From: an uncultured Bacteroidaceae bacterium
Lineage (GTDB): Bacteria > Bacteroidota > Bacteroidia > Bacteroidales > Bacteroidaceae
Length of the DNA: 64,000 nucleotides
Direction: 5' to 3'
Assembly: GCA_905235575.1 (NCBI GenBank)
Contig: CAJOLZ010000015.1
Location: 1 to 64,000 of the forward strand
In this document: positions 1-10,304 of the stretch, piece after piece
How the letters are laid out: each line of letters begins with the position of its first letter
How positions within the stretch are numbered: position 1 is the first letter of the stretch
The notes under the pieces: generated by a model
Databases searched by the model: none
What the model was told of the DNA's origin: nothing
Seen by the model: the letters and a program-made list of their open reading frames with translations, nothing else
Made by a program: the position numbers and the translations under genes

Positions 1-363
1 TTCTCCGTCCTCAATGCCTACGAATACGAGTACGGCATGACCGCCCGCTACACTACGCCCGAACTCGGCAAGAAAGTCGGTGCCATGACTCTCGCGGCTG
101 ATGCCACGATGTACAGCCGTCGTGGCTACGGCAACAGCCTCCTGAACACCGACGACTTCGTGCTGAACGCCTCCATCAGCCAGCCTCTTCTCAAGGGAAA
201 ACTCATCCTATGCGTGGAAGCTTTCGACCTCTTGCACCAACTCTCGGCCACCCAATACGAGGTGAACGCGCTGGGCCGCACCGAGACGTGGTATCGGACG
301 CTGCCCCGCTATGTGATGTTCCACGTCGTCTATCACTGGAATCGAAACCCGAAGCGCAATTAA
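1..363 (+). CDS. C-terminal part of an outer-membrane beta-barrel / TonB-dependent receptor-like protein (truncated by window start)
   Basis: Frame is open from base 1 and ends ...YRTLPRYVMFHVVYHWNRNPKRN*, typical of the last strands of Bacteroidetes outer-membrane receptors. Confidence 0.6.
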   Translation, partial: FSVLNAYEYEYGMTARYTTPELGKKVGAMTLAADATMYSRRGYGNSLLNTDDFVLNASISQPLLKGKLILCVEAFDLLHQLSATQYEVNALGRTETWYRTLPRYVMFHVVYHWNRNPKRN

Positions 364-420
364 TAATACTGTTTATGATAACAGTTTTTGATAGATTCTG
401 ATAGGAAGGATACTTTAAAT

Positions 421-455
421 CCCCGTGCGTCGTGATGATGCGCGGGGTTCTTTTT
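421..455 (+). terminator. Rho-independent terminator-like hairpin
   Basis: CCCCGTGCGTC..GATGCGCGGGG followed by TTCTTTTT. Confidence 0.65.
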
Positions 456-514
456 AACCATGTATCTGTTAAGAGGATTCTTATTCAACAATATTTTCTG
501 TTAATTACACACTA

Positions 515-552
515 ATTTTTTTGGTTATATCTGAAAAACACCTTATCTTTGC
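515..552 (+). promoter_or_regulatory. Bacteroidetes-type promoter upstream of blaI-like gene
   Basis: TTTG-like -33 and TATCTTTG -7 (consensus TAnnTTTG). Confidence 0.5.
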
Positions 553-602
553 ACTATAATCGGTAGAAAATCATGTTGAAGAATCATAAAAATAGTAGTA
601 TT

Positions 603-965
603 ATGGAGAAACTTACAAGCAAAGAAGAAGAAGTGATGGAACTGATTTGGTCGCTTGGCCAGTGTGCGCCGAAGGATGTTTCATCGCTCTATCCCGAACC
701 GCAGCCCAGCGCAAATGCCATTGCCCAAGTGTTTCAGGCACTGGAGAAGAAAGGATACCTGGCACACGAACCGAAAGGGCGCGGCTTTGTCTATCGCCCT
801 ATCGTGTCCAAACAGACATACGGCCGGGGGCGGTTGTCGAGCGTCGTCAATCGTTTTTTCAGTGACTCGTACATGAGCGTAGTATCGACACTAATACAGG
901 AAGAAAAGGTAACCGAGGCAGATTTGCTTCAATATCTTGCCGACTTGAAACGTAAGGAGGGTTGA
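603..965 (+). CDS. BlaI/MecI/CopY-family transcriptional regulator
   Basis: MEKLTSKEEEVMELIWSLGQCAPKDV...NAIAQVFQALEKKGYLAHE; directly followed by an M56 peptidase. Confidence 0.85.
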   Translation: MEKLTSKEEEVMELIWSLGQCAPKDVSSLYPEPQPSANAIAQVFQALEKKGYLAHEPKGRGFVYRPIVSKQTYGRGRLSSVVNRFFSDSYMSVVSTLIQEEKVTEADLLQYLADLKRKEG

Positions 966-968
966 CGC

Positions 969-2390
969 ATGGTTGCATTCTTTGTCTATGCCATCCGTTG
1001 GGCGGTCACGCTGACATTGCTCTATTCGGTCTACAGGCTCCTGCTCCGACGCGAGACGTTTCATCGTCTGAACCGTGCCGTTCTGCTGACCATCCTCGTA
1101 ACGAGTCCCTTGCTTCCGCTCATGCCACTGCATACCGACAGGCCGACGGCTATGGATGCGGCGCTTACCAGAATTGAGGGACCGCTGGTTAGCCTGTCAA
1201 CCGAGGCGGGCATTGACGGGAACGTGCTCGCTGCCCAAGAGCAGGAAGGGGCAACGTCGGGCCTCTGGGTGCGCTATTGTACTTACATATACATAATAGG
1301 TATAGCCGTCGCACTCACTGTTTACTTGTTTCGTTTGCTGTCGCTGATGCGTGTCATACGTCGCAGTCGGCGCATATCTCATCCGACAATCCCAAAGGAT
1401 GTTCATCTGATGCTGGATATGAGAATCACGCAACCCAGCAGTTGGATGCATTGGATTTTCATCGGACCTATCGACCTGAAGCAGAACGCTGAGACGGTGC
1501 TCCGCCACGAACTGGCACACGTGAAGATGGGACATTCGTGGGACGTGATACTCTGTGACCTCACCTGCCGCCTGCTGTGGTGCCTGCCCTTCGCCTGGAT
1601 GTTGCGTCAAGATTTGGTGGATGTGCACGAGTTTCAGGCTGACGAGGCCGTGTTGCAAGGGGGTGTGATGCTGGATGAATACGAACATCTGCTGGTACGC
1701 AAGGCAGTACAGACACAATCCCTGCCCATCGTGAACACGCTGCGCCGCGGGGCTGTGAAGAAACGATTTGCCATGTTGCACAGTGCCCGTTCGTCACAAT
1801 GCTCACGACTGAAACTATTCTGTCTCGCCCCAGCCCTCGCCGCCTGCCTGTGGGTGTCGGCCAAGGCCGAGGTATATGCAACCTATCTCGACGGAAAACT
1901 TGTTACGCTGAAAGAACTTAAGGCGCTTGATTCCAGTACCATCGATCACATCGATGTGATTCAAAGTCAAAAGAAGGTGTTTGTAGAGACTGTCTCCGAG
2001 CCGCTCGACATCGCAGACCAAATGCCCCAGTACCCTGGTGGCAGCGCGGCCTTCAGTCAATACATGGCCCACCATGTGCGCTATCCGAAGGTTGCTGCTG
2101 AGAACGGTGTAGAAGGAACCGTCAGGGTGCAGTTCATCGTCGAGGCAGATGGGCGCATCACGAACGTGCATGCCTTTAACGTACCTTCGGGAGAGGCCGA
2201 TGCGGTGGTCAACGCATACGGCGCTTCGGATAAACGCCCGTCGCAGGAGGAAGATGACGAGGGGCATCGTGCCCTGCGCGAGGCCGCAGAAGAACTCTTC
2301 CTTGGAATGCCGCCTTTCGAGCCTGGCCGACAGTGGGGAAAGCCCGTACGAGTCAGGATGACAAGGTCCGTCAACTACAGCCTTAGATAA
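969..2390 (+). CDS. M56 (BlaR1-type) membrane metallopeptidase with C-terminal TonB-like domain
   Basis: HELAHVKMGHSWD zinc-peptidase motif, N-terminal TM helices, C-terminal PQYPGGSAAFSQYMAHHVRYPKVAAENGVEGTVRVQFIVEADG (TonB_C). Confidence 0.85.
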   Translation: MVAFFVYAIRWAVTLTLLYSVYRLLLRRETFHRLNRAVLLTILVTSPLLPLMPLHTDRPTAMDAALTRIEGPLVSLSTEAGIDGNVLAAQEQEGATSGLWVRYCTYIYIIGIAVALTVYLFRLLSLMRVIRRSRRISHPTIPKDVHLMLDMRITQPSSWMHWIFIGPIDLKQNAETVLRHELAHVKMGHSWDVILCDLTCRLLWCLPFAWMLRQDLVDVHEFQADEAVLQGGVMLDEYEHLLVRKAVQTQSLPIVNTLRRGAVKKRFAMLHSARSSQCSRLKLFCLAPALAACLWVSAKAEVYATYLDGKLVTLKELKALDSSTIDHIDVIQSQKKVFVETVSEPLDIADQMPQYPGGSAAFSQYMAHHVRYPKVAAENGVEGTVRVQFIVEADGRITNVHAFNVPSGEADAVVNAYGASDKRPSQEEDDEGHRALREAAEELFLGMPPFEPGRQWGKPVRVRMTRSVNYSLR

Positions 2391-2485
2391 AATAACATCC
2401 ATATATTGACGCAATTACATAATCCGCCAGAATGGTGGACAGCCCTTATTATGCCCTCATAATAACCCCCAAACATCAAACAACC

Positions 2486-3301
2486 ATGCAAAAGACCTTA
2501 GTAACCATGATGGCCCTCGCGCTGACAATAGCAGCGCAGGCCGAGAAAATTGACTCGACCCAGTTCGTCGCCTTCCACAATTACTCCATTCAGACCCAGG
2601 ACGACGAGGGACAGGACGTCACGGACTCGCTACGGCTGGCTCTGCTGGTGGGCACACGTGCCACGTATTGCACCACCGTACTTTCCTTCAACAAGGACGG
2701 CCGAGCAAGCCATGAAATGGAGAATACGTTCATCATGCACCACCAGAATGTGCTGACCGATGTAGAGAGATCGGAGGTCATTGCCGTCGAGCCAATCTAT
2801 CCTCATCGCTACGAAACCCATGACCCGTTAGAAAAGATTGACTGGACGCTGACCGACGACACGCTGACCATCAGCGGATTGCTCTGTCTTCGGGCCACGG
2901 GCTCGCTCTACGGCAAACAGTGGACTGCGTGGTACTGTGAGGAAATCCCCTCATCGGCAGGCCCATGGAAACTGCGCGGACTGCCAGGACTAATTATCAA
3001 AGCCGAAGACAGCGAGGGCATCCACTGCTTCACGCTCTATGAAACAAAGAACGAGGTGCACGACATCAACATGATTGGTAATCCTGAGTACCTGAAACTG
3101 AGCCGCAAGAAGCTGATGGCGTTCAAGAAGAAGACGTTGGGTAATCCACGCTATGCGAAGGAGCCCACCTACTATGTGCCAAAGGACGCCGATCATGTGG
3201 TCAATGTAAACCTAAACGGAACGATGTACTTCGTTGGCTTCAATTCCCGAATGATGACTCCTCAGAAAAGCCATGTATATCAACCGATAGAACTGAAATG
3301 A
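2486..3301 (+). CDS. GLPGLI family protein (paralog 1)
   Basis: Signal peptide; SSAGPWKLRGLPGLIIKAED signature. Confidence 0.85.
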   Translation: MQKTLVTMMALALTIAAQAEKIDSTQFVAFHNYSIQTQDDEGQDVTDSLRLALLVGTRATYCTTVLSFNKDGRASHEMENTFIMHHQNVLTDVERSEVIAVEPIYPHRYETHDPLEKIDWTLTDDTLTISGLLCLRATGSLYGKQWTAWYCEEIPSSAGPWKLRGLPGLIIKAEDSEGIHCFTLYETKNEVHDINMIGNPEYLKLSRKKLMAFKKKTLGNPRYAKEPTYYVPKDADHVVNVNLNGTMYFVGFNSRMMTPQKSHVYQPIELK

Positions 3302-4182
3302 AAAAGATTATTGTAACCATGATGGCCTTTGCGCTGACGATAGCAGCACAGGGGCAGAAGGACACGATTGGCGTGTCACAGTTCACGGCGATTTATCGCT
3401 ATGAGTGTAAAACTACTGATGCCGACGGACAGTCGGTGACGGACTCGATGTACATCGCCGTGCAGACCTCGGGCGGCATCACAAAGAGTTTCCCTTACGA
3501 AGAGTATGACAGGCAGAAGAAGGGTGGGGCGCGCATCGCCGACGGCTATTTGGCTGCCCAGATGCACATGGGTACCATCTTCACAAACTACCCGGAAGGC
3601 AGAATCACTTCGCAGGAGATGCTCTATCCGTATCGCTACATGACGGATGAGCCACTTGAAAAGCAGAATTGGGAACTGACGAATGCTGAGGACAGCATCT
3701 GTGGCTATGCTTGTCAGTCGGCCACGGCCAAGTATCACGGTCTGAAGTGGAATGTCTTCTATACGGAGGATGTGCCCGCTAGCATCGGCCCTTGGAAGTT
3801 GGGAGGATTGCCCGGTCTCATCACGAAGGCCACCGATGCAAAGGACATACATACCTTTACACTTTGTGGTTTTCACCAGGAGGACACACCAATAATATTC
3901 ACCCAGTACGTTACTTGGGTTCTCCCTGACGGCAGGGGCAAGTTCGCAGCCCAGCGAGTAGATTATCAGAAGATGAAAGCCTCTAAATTCCTCGCATATA
4001 AGAAGAAGGTGCTGGGTAACTCCCGCTACTTGAAAGAACCCACCTACTATGCACCCGACCCCATGAAAGCATTCGGGTATGTGGAGAATAGTTTTAACCC
4101 GGCAGGCGATAATGTACGCAGTGTCGCCGGCGTAGTCATCGTCTCTAATCCCCGACAGTATCAACCGATAGAACTGAAATGA
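3298..4182 (+). CDS. GLPGLI family protein (paralog 2)
   Basis: ASIGPWKLGGLPGLITKATD signature; ATGA overlap with previous gene. Confidence 0.85.
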   Translation: MKKIIVTMMAFALTIAAQGQKDTIGVSQFTAIYRYECKTTDADGQSVTDSMYIAVQTSGGITKSFPYEEYDRQKKGGARIADGYLAAQMHMGTIFTNYPEGRITSQEMLYPYRYMTDEPLEKQNWELTNAEDSICGYACQSATAKYHGLKWNVFYTEDVPASIGPWKLGGLPGLITKATDAKDIHTFTLCGFHQEDTPIIFTQYVTWVLPDGRGKFAAQRVDYQKMKASKFLAYKKKVLGNSRYLKEPTYYAPDPMKAFGYVENSFNPAGDNVRSVAGVVIVSNPRQYQPIELK

Positions 4183-5021
4183 AAAAGATTTTAGTGACCA
4201 TGATGGCCTTTGCGCTGACGATAGCAGCACAGGGGCAAGCTGAAAACATCGACACGGCACAGTTTGTGGCGGTGTACGACTATGAGTGTAGGACGCAGAA
4301 CGACGAGGGACAGGACATCACCGACAGGATGCAACTGGCAGTGCAGGTGGGACGGACTGTCGTGAAGTCGATGCCACGCTCTGCCTATCCTGTGTATGAC
4401 GGCGATTCAAAGCCCGATGTGGCAGCAGGATTCCAAGAGGCTCTGATGCACATGCCGACGGTGTGGACAGGCTACCCGGAAGGGCAGACCACTGTGCGCG
4501 AGTTTATCTTCCCGCACAACTATGAGGGCAGTGAACCGACACCCGACATCGCGTGGATGCTCACCGACGATACGCTGACCGTCAGCGGCTACCTCTGTCA
4601 GCAGGCCACGGCGATGTGCCGGGGCTTGGAGTGGCGCGTGTGGTACACCGATGAGATTCCTTCGTCGGCAGGGCCATGGCGGTTGCGCGGTCTGCCTGGG
4701 CTGATTATCAAGGCCGAAAGCGAGGCGCATACGTTCTGCCTTGCAGAGTTGAGAAATGAGGCAACGCCCATTACAGTCCCTGAGCAAAGGCCCGATATTC
4801 ACCGGATGAAATACACCAAACTGCTGAGGCACAAAAACGAGATTTATGGCAACCGCCAATATGCCAAGAATCCCATGTACTATGTGCCCGACCTCATGGG
4901 CAGTATCACGGACATGACCGTACTCAACCAAAACGGCCAGCAACTTGCCCTTGCCAATGGAGGCCACCCGCTACTGACGAAGGCGCATGTGTTTCAACCT
5001 CTGGAACTGACGGAGCAGTGA
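4179..5021 (+). CDS. GLPGLI family protein (paralog 3)
   Basis: SSAGPWRLRGLPGLIIKAES signature; ATGA overlap with previous gene. Confidence 0.85.
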   Translation: MKKILVTMMAFALTIAAQGQAENIDTAQFVAVYDYECRTQNDEGQDITDRMQLAVQVGRTVVKSMPRSAYPVYDGDSKPDVAAGFQEALMHMPTVWTGYPEGQTTVREFIFPHNYEGSEPTPDIAWMLTDDTLTVSGYLCQQATAMCRGLEWRVWYTDEIPSSAGPWRLRGLPGLIIKAESEAHTFCLAELRNEATPITVPEQRPDIHRMKYTKLLRHKNEIYGNRQYAKNPMYYVPDLMGSITDMTVLNQNGQQLALANGGHPLLTKAHVFQPLELTEQ

Positions 5022-5096
5022 GAGCAGAACCAAGTTTGCTTGGATTCTGCCGAATCGCGATGGAAGAAGAACGAGGTTCAACTGAAGTAAAGAACT

Positions 5097-7688
5097 ATGC
5101 AACGACTCCTATACATTATATTATATATGGTGCTGGCAGCGTCAGCATCGGCTCAGGTGAAGGTGACAGGGCGAGTGATAGACCTGCAGAACAAGCCCGT
5201 GAGCGACGTGATTGTGAAACTAGTGAGCAACAGCAAGACACTGGCGTTCACCAGCACGAATGCGAAGGGCGAGTATGCGCTGGAATTGAATAATGCGCCA
5301 AGTGGAGAGGTGACGCTGCAGTTCAGCCATATCAGTTATGGGAAGGAGTCGGAACGTTTGACGATGAAGGAGCGGGTGACCAAGTTGGACATGCTACTGA
5401 CTCCGAAAAGCATCAGTTTGAAAGAAGTGAAGGTGAAGCCAAATCCGCTGCGGCAACGGGGCGACACGCTGACGCACAACCTCGCGTCGTTCCTCGGCAA
5501 AGGCGACGTGACGCTGGAGGATGGACTGAAGCGGCTGCCGGGCGTGGACGTATCCAAGGCGGGCGCCATCAGCTACATGGGTAAACCCATCTCGCAGTTC
5601 AACATCGAGGGGCTGGACTTGCTCGGCGGCAAGTACAACCTGGCCACGCGGAACATCCCGGCGGACTATGTGGCGCAGGTGGAGATTGTGCGCAACCACC
5701 ATGCACGGAAGGTGGAGAAGGACGTGCCGAGCAACGAGGTGTCGATGAACATCAAACTCTCGAACAAGGCGAAGTTCAAGCCGTTCGGACAGGAAGAGGT
5801 GGGTGCCGGATATATGGAGGACGGGAACGATGGGCTGCAAGCCTTGCTCGGCGTGACGGGCATGATGTTCACCGATAAGTTCCAGACCATCTGCTCTCTG
5901 AAGGGTGGCAACTACAAGAACTTTGCACAGGCCGACATGTATGACCACTTCGGCGGCTCGGAGGTGACGACACCTGCCACAAGTCTGTTCGGCGGCTTTG
6001 ATGGCGGTGCACCTCCACAAGGCGAATATCTCTACCAACGCAACGGCATGGCGACACTCAATGGCATCCAAAAGATTGATTCGGTCACGACCGTGAAGGT
6101 GAACGCCGACTACAGTTACCACCGCGCCACGCACGATATCAGCCAGAGTAGCACGTATCTGGCAGGTGATGGCAGTTACACGACCGTGGGCGAAGAGACC
6201 TCTCCGCTCTCGAAGGTGCATCTACCCAAACTGACGGTGAATTATCTGAAGAATGCCGACCGCGTGTATCTGGCTGAGACGTTTGTGCTGAAAGGAAAGT
6301 TTGAGCAGAACGAAGGCAATGTGGTGGCAAACGGGAAAGAGATTGAGCAACACCGGCGCACTTCATCGTTTGGAGTAGAAAACAGTTTTTATTGGTCGGA
6401 CAGAACCCCCAAAGGCACCCTCCGATATGTCAGTGTACCCATATCGTTCAAGCGAACACCAACATTGAGGCTGAACTTCCATCAGAGCGGCAAAGGCTAT
6501 GTTCAGACGGCACAATCTTCAACGCTTGCGATGAATGTTCATTCGTCCTTCACAATCCCCGTCGGCAGGGTCTTCCAGCTGAGACTTCCTGTTAAACTTG
6601 ATGCCCAATATGACGATGTAAGCACCTGCCGCGAGGCTACTGGCGATGTAAATGAGGTACGTGGCTGGTCTTTCACCCCAACTCTGAATCCCGGTTTTGA
6701 GATTCATTCGCGCAATCGTCGCTTCTACCTCAGTGCTGGACTCGGTGCCGCCTTGAAAGGGCTTTATTATAATAAGACGAACTACACAAAGCCTGTACTC
6801 AATCCTTCGATAGGCATCAACTACACTTTCTCTGCCAACAGCAAGTTGCAGTTCTCGACGGGCTACAAGACCTCGATTGGCGACATGATGACGCTGCTGA
6901 CGGAGCCGATGCAGGTGGATTACCGCTCGGTGCGCACCTCGTCGGGCATTATCGGCGAGTCGAACTCGTGGGAGACATCGGGCGACTGGAAGTGGCAACT
7001 GCCCATGCAGTACTTCACGCTGAGCCTCACCGCCAGCCACAGCGAGGACAAGCGCAACACGCTCTACTCTCAGAGTGTCAGCGGCATAGACATCAACAGT
7101 AGTGCCCTGCAACGCGACACCTATTCACGCTCCAGCCACTTTTCCATTGCCACCACGAAGAACATCCCGAACATCTTCAGCAAATTTGGCGCAAATGCCG
7201 CGTATGGTTTCGGCGACAGCGAGCAGGCCATCACCTCCTTGGAAGGGGTTGCGAACATCATCAAGGTGCGCTCGAACAACTACAACCTCCACGGCAATGC
7301 CTCCGTCACCCCCATCCAGTGGCTCGAACTGCGCTACGACATCCGCTACGGTTGGTCGCGCTCCCGCTACTCCGACAAGAGTAATACCATGACCTCGCTC
7401 ACTCACAGCGGAGCCATCCACGTATTTCCCATCGCCACCCTCGACCTCTCCTTAGACTATGACCATGTGCGCCGCCAGATTACTACCAACACGTACAAGC
7501 GCATGTCCCTTTTCAATGCCTCCGCACAGTATAAGTGGAAGCAGTGTGTCCTCCGATTGGAACTCACCAACCTCTTGAACCAGCGCCACTACGCCTACAC
7601 GGTCTTCGACGGCATCAACACCTACACCTATGACTACGGCCTTTGCGGTCGCACTGCGATGCTCCGCATCATGTTGCATCGGTCCTAA
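5097..7688 (+). CDS. TonB-dependent receptor / outer-membrane beta-barrel with carboxypeptidase-like regulatory domain
   Basis: QVKVTGRVIDLQNKPVSDVIVKL N-terminal regulatory domain, plug-like segment, C-terminal barrel. Confidence 0.8.
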   Translation: MQRLLYIILYMVLAASASAQVKVTGRVIDLQNKPVSDVIVKLVSNSKTLAFTSTNAKGEYALELNNAPSGEVTLQFSHISYGKESERLTMKERVTKLDMLLTPKSISLKEVKVKPNPLRQRGDTLTHNLASFLGKGDVTLEDGLKRLPGVDVSKAGAISYMGKPISQFNIEGLDLLGGKYNLATRNIPADYVAQVEIVRNHHARKVEKDVPSNEVSMNIKLSNKAKFKPFGQEEVGAGYMEDGNDGLQALLGVTGMMFTDKFQTICSLKGGNYKNFAQADMYDHFGGSEVTTPATSLFGGFDGGAPPQGEYLYQRNGMATLNGIQKIDSVTTVKVNADYSYHRATHDISQSSTYLAGDGSYTTVGEETSPLSKVHLPKLTVNYLKNADRVYLAETFVLKGKFEQNEGNVVANGKEIEQHRRTSSFGVENSFYWSDRTPKGTLRYVSVPISFKRTPTLRLNFHQSGKGYVQTAQSSTLAMNVHSSFTIPVGRVFQLRLPVKLDAQYDDVSTCREATGDVNEVRGWSFTPTLNPGFEIHSRNRRFYLSAGLGAALKGLYYNKTNYTKPVLNPSIGINYTFSANSKLQFSTGYKTSIGDMMTLLTEPMQVDYRSVRTSSGIIGESNSWETSGDWKWQLPMQYFTLSLTASHSEDKRNTLYSQSVSGIDINSSALQRDTYSRSSHFSIATTKNIPNIFSKFGANAAYGFGDSEQAITSLEGVANIIKVRSNNYNLHGNASVTPIQWLELRYDIRYGWSRSRYSDKSNTMTSLTHSGAIHVFPIATLDLSLDYDHVRRQITTNTYKRMSLFNASAQYKWKQCVLRLELTNLLNQRHYAYTVFDGINTYTYDYGLCGRTAMLRIMLHRS

Positions 7689-7727
7689 AAGCACAGTGCT
7701 TTCCGCTTTGGTCTTCTCAGAATAAAA

Positions 7728-7756
7728 AAAGAGGCATCCGCGAGGGATGCCTCTTT
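7728..7756. terminator. Bidirectional intrinsic terminator between convergent genes
   Basis: AAAGAGGCATCC-GCGA-GGGATGCCTCTTT with flanking A/T tracts. Confidence 0.8.
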
Positions 7757-7777
7757 AGAACTCAGTCGGTTGTGTGT

Positions 7778-8671
7778 CTACTTAACGATGTCGAGGAGTT
7801 CGACGGTGAAGATGAGACACGAGAAGGGCGGAATCTTGCCTTGGTCACGCTCGGCGTAGCCCAGTTCCTGAGGCACATAGACTTCCCATTTGCTGCCAAC
7901 GGGCATTAGAGTGAGGGCCTCCACCCATCCCTTTATCACTTGGTTGACGGGGAACGTGGCTGGGCGGTTGCGCTGGTAGCTGCTGTCGAAGACTGTTCCG
8001 TCAATCAGCCGTCCTTCGTAGTTCACGCTCACGTTGTCTTCGGGCTTGGGTATTGCTCCCGTACCCTTCACGAGCACTTTGTACTGCAGTCCGCTCTTGG
8101 TCGTTACCACGCTGTCACGCTTGGCGTTCTTGCGCAGGAACTCCTCTCCGGCCCTTTTGTTTTCGCCATACTTGCGCTCGTTGTTGACCTTTGTGTAATA
8201 TTCCAACTGCTTTTTCACCAGCATCTGTGTGCTGTCCAGACTGATGGACTGCGGCGTGTTGCGCACGCTGTTTTGGAATCCGAGCATGAAGAGCGACTTG
8301 TTCAGGAGATTGACCGAGTCGTTCACCTGCTTGTTGGCGTTGGGCAGAATCTGAGTTTCCAACTGCTGTCGAATCTCCACGCCTGCCAGCCGTGCTTTGG
8401 CACGCTTGTCCGATGCGGTGAGTTCGGTGTATTGGAACCCGCGTATGAAATCCTCGATGTAGACCGTGTCGATGCCCATGCGCTGTACCAGATACTCGCG
8501 CAGTCCGTTGGCATTGGCCAGTCCGAAGTAGTAGCTGAAGGTGTCGATGCTTACGGTGTCCACCACCTCGGCCGGCTCCTGAACTTTCTTCTTCGACGTC
8601 TTTTTCTCGGCCTGAACGGGGAGGCAGAGCAATGCGAGCAACAGGGGCAGGATAGTCCTTATCGCTTTCAT
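7778..8671 (-). CDS. FKBP-type peptidyl-prolyl isomerase (paralog)
   Basis: [82 protein letters not shown]. Confidence 0.9.
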   Translation of the reverse strand: MKAIRTILPLLLALLCLPVQAEKKTSKKKVQEPAEVVDTVSIDTFSYYFGLANANGLREYLVQRMGIDTVYIEDFIRGFQYTELTASDKRAKARLAGVEIRQQLETQILPNANKQVNDSVNLLNKSLFMLGFQNSVRNTPQSISLDSTQMLVKKQLEYYTKVNNERKYGENKRAGEEFLRKNAKRDSVVTTKSGLQYKVLVKGTGAIPKPEDNVSVNYEGRLIDGTVFDSSYQRNRPATFPVNQVIKGWVEALTLMPVGSKWEVYVPQELGYAERDQGKIPPFSCLIFTVELLDIVK

Positions 8672-8677
8672 CTTGTA

Positions 8678-9559
8678 TTACTCTTCAATCGAGAGCAGGT
8701 CGATGGTGAAGATGAGGCACGAGTAGGGAGGAATGCGGCCAGTGTCGCGGCTTCCGTATGCCTGTTCCTGAGGAATGTATACAATCCACTTGGAGCCTAC
8801 GGGCATGTGGGTGAGGACATTCACCCATCCGGGAATCACCTGACTGGTGCGGAATGTGGCGGGCTGTTCGCGCTCGTAGCTGCTGTCGAAGATGGTGTCG
8901 TTGATGAGCTTACCCTCGTAGTGAACCTTCACGCGGCTCTCCTCGGTGGGAATAGCGCCCTTACCCTCGGTAATCACTTCGTAGTATACACCGTTGTCGA
9001 GTGCCTTCACGCCTTCCTTCTGGGCAATGTTAGCCATGAATTCTTCGCAGGCCTTCTTGTTCTCGGCGTATGCTTCTGCAGTGACGCGCTCCTTGATTTC
9101 AGTCATCTTAGTCTCCGCAATCTGCGCAGCAGAGTCAAGCGCCATCAGTGTATTCTTGTTGGTAGTACCTGCAATGAAACCAGCTATGAAGTTGCTCTGG
9201 CTTATGGTCTGTGTGCTATCCTCACCAAAGAGTTTGTAGTTGATAGTCTTGATCATCTGCTGAGTTATCTGCTGGCCAATCTGGTAACCGCCGTAGTATG
9301 CAGCTTTCTTCTTGTTTTCGCCCGACTTCACAGCATCGTTGATACCAGCTACAATCTCGTCGATGTAAGAGGTGTCGACACCCATGGCCTGGGTCAGATA
9401 TTCCTTCAGACCTTGTGTCTGAGCCACACCTATGGCATAGCTGAAGGTGTCGAGCTCGCTTTTCAGATTAGCTTTGGGAGTCCCGTTTCCGCAGGAACTC
9501 ACGGATGTAGCCACGATGGCAGTCATGATGGCTACAAAGATAATTCCAAACTTTTTCAT
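8678..9559 (-). CDS. FKBP-type peptidyl-prolyl isomerase, lipoprotein-like signal (paralog)
   Basis: VKVHYEGKLINDTIFDSSYEREQPATFRTSQVIPGWVNVLTHMPVGSKWIVYIPQEQAYGSRDTG; VATSVSSCGNG lipobox-like. Confidence 0.9.
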   Translation of the reverse strand: MKKFGIIFVAIMTAIVATSVSSCGNGTPKANLKSELDTFSYAIGVAQTQGLKEYLTQAMGVDTSYIDEIVAGINDAVKSGENKKKAAYYGGYQIGQQITQQMIKTINYKLFGEDSTQTISQSNFIAGFIAGTTNKNTLMALDSAAQIAETKMTEIKERVTAEAYAENKKACEEFMANIAQKEGVKALDNGVYYEVITEGKGAIPTEESRVKVHYEGKLINDTIFDSSYEREQPATFRTSQVIPGWVNVLTHMPVGSKWIVYIPQEQAYGSRDTGRIPPYSCLIFTIDLLSIEE

Positions 9560-9606
9560 TGTCTTTCTGTTTTGTTATTTAAGTTTTTGATTACGTGTTT
9601 CTGTCT

Positions 9607-10191
9607 TCAAAGCACTTTTATCAGTTCCACGTCGAAAATGAGTGTGCTGTAGGGAGGGATGCTTGAGCCGGCTCCGCGCTCGCCGTATGCCAGCAGATAA
9701 GGAATGAAGAAGCGATATTTGGCTCCCTCTTTCATGAGTTGCACGCCTTCGGTCCATCCGGCAATCACCTGGTTCAGCCCGAAGTCGGCAGGCTCGCCGC
9801 GCTGGTAGCTGCTGTCGAATACGGAGCCGTCGAGCAGACGTCCCTCGTAGTGGCAACGTACCGTGTCGGTGGCCTTCGGGCTGCGGCCAGTGCCCTCGGT
9901 GAGCACTTCGTATTGCAGTCCGCTCTTGGTCTGCGTCACTCCCTCGCGCTTGGCATTTCCTTCGAGGAACACCTTGCCCTCGGCAATGGCCTGCTGAGCC
10001 TCTTCCTTCTGCTTCTTCTGAAAGTATTCGTTGAGCATCTGCTGTGCTTCGCGGCTGGTCATTGCCGTGGCCTTGCCCTCTATGATGTCGGTGATGCTCT
10101 GCGTGAAGTCTTCAATACGGAAGCCTTCGATGTGCATGTTCTTAATCTGTTGCCCAATTCCGAGCCCCAGAGCGTAGCTTATTTTATCCAT
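9607..10191 (-). CDS. FKBP-type peptidyl-prolyl isomerase (paralog, no signal peptide)
   Basis: [81 protein letters not shown]. Confidence 0.9.
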   Translation of the reverse strand: MDKISYALGLGIGQQIKNMHIEGFRIEDFTQSITDIIEGKATAMTSREAQQMLNEYFQKKQKEEAQQAIAEGKVFLEGNAKREGVTQTKSGLQYEVLTEGTGRSPKATDTVRCHYEGRLLDGSVFDSSYQRGEPADFGLNQVIAGWTEGVQLMKEGAKYRFFIPYLLAYGERGAGSSIPPYSTLIFDVELIKVL

Positions 10192-10304
10192 AATGTGTAC
10201 TATACGTCTTTCGCAGCGCAAAAATACGACAATTTATTCATCTAACGGACAAAGGTTGCGTTTTTTTTAGTATTTTTGCAGATAAATCATCAAAAAGCAA
10301 AGGT

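Noticed and set aside
7940-9652. 570-aa plus-strand ORF over the FKBP genes
   Set aside because: Antisense to two clear FKBP genes; composition is Val/His/Leu-rich as expected of an antisense shadow ORF.
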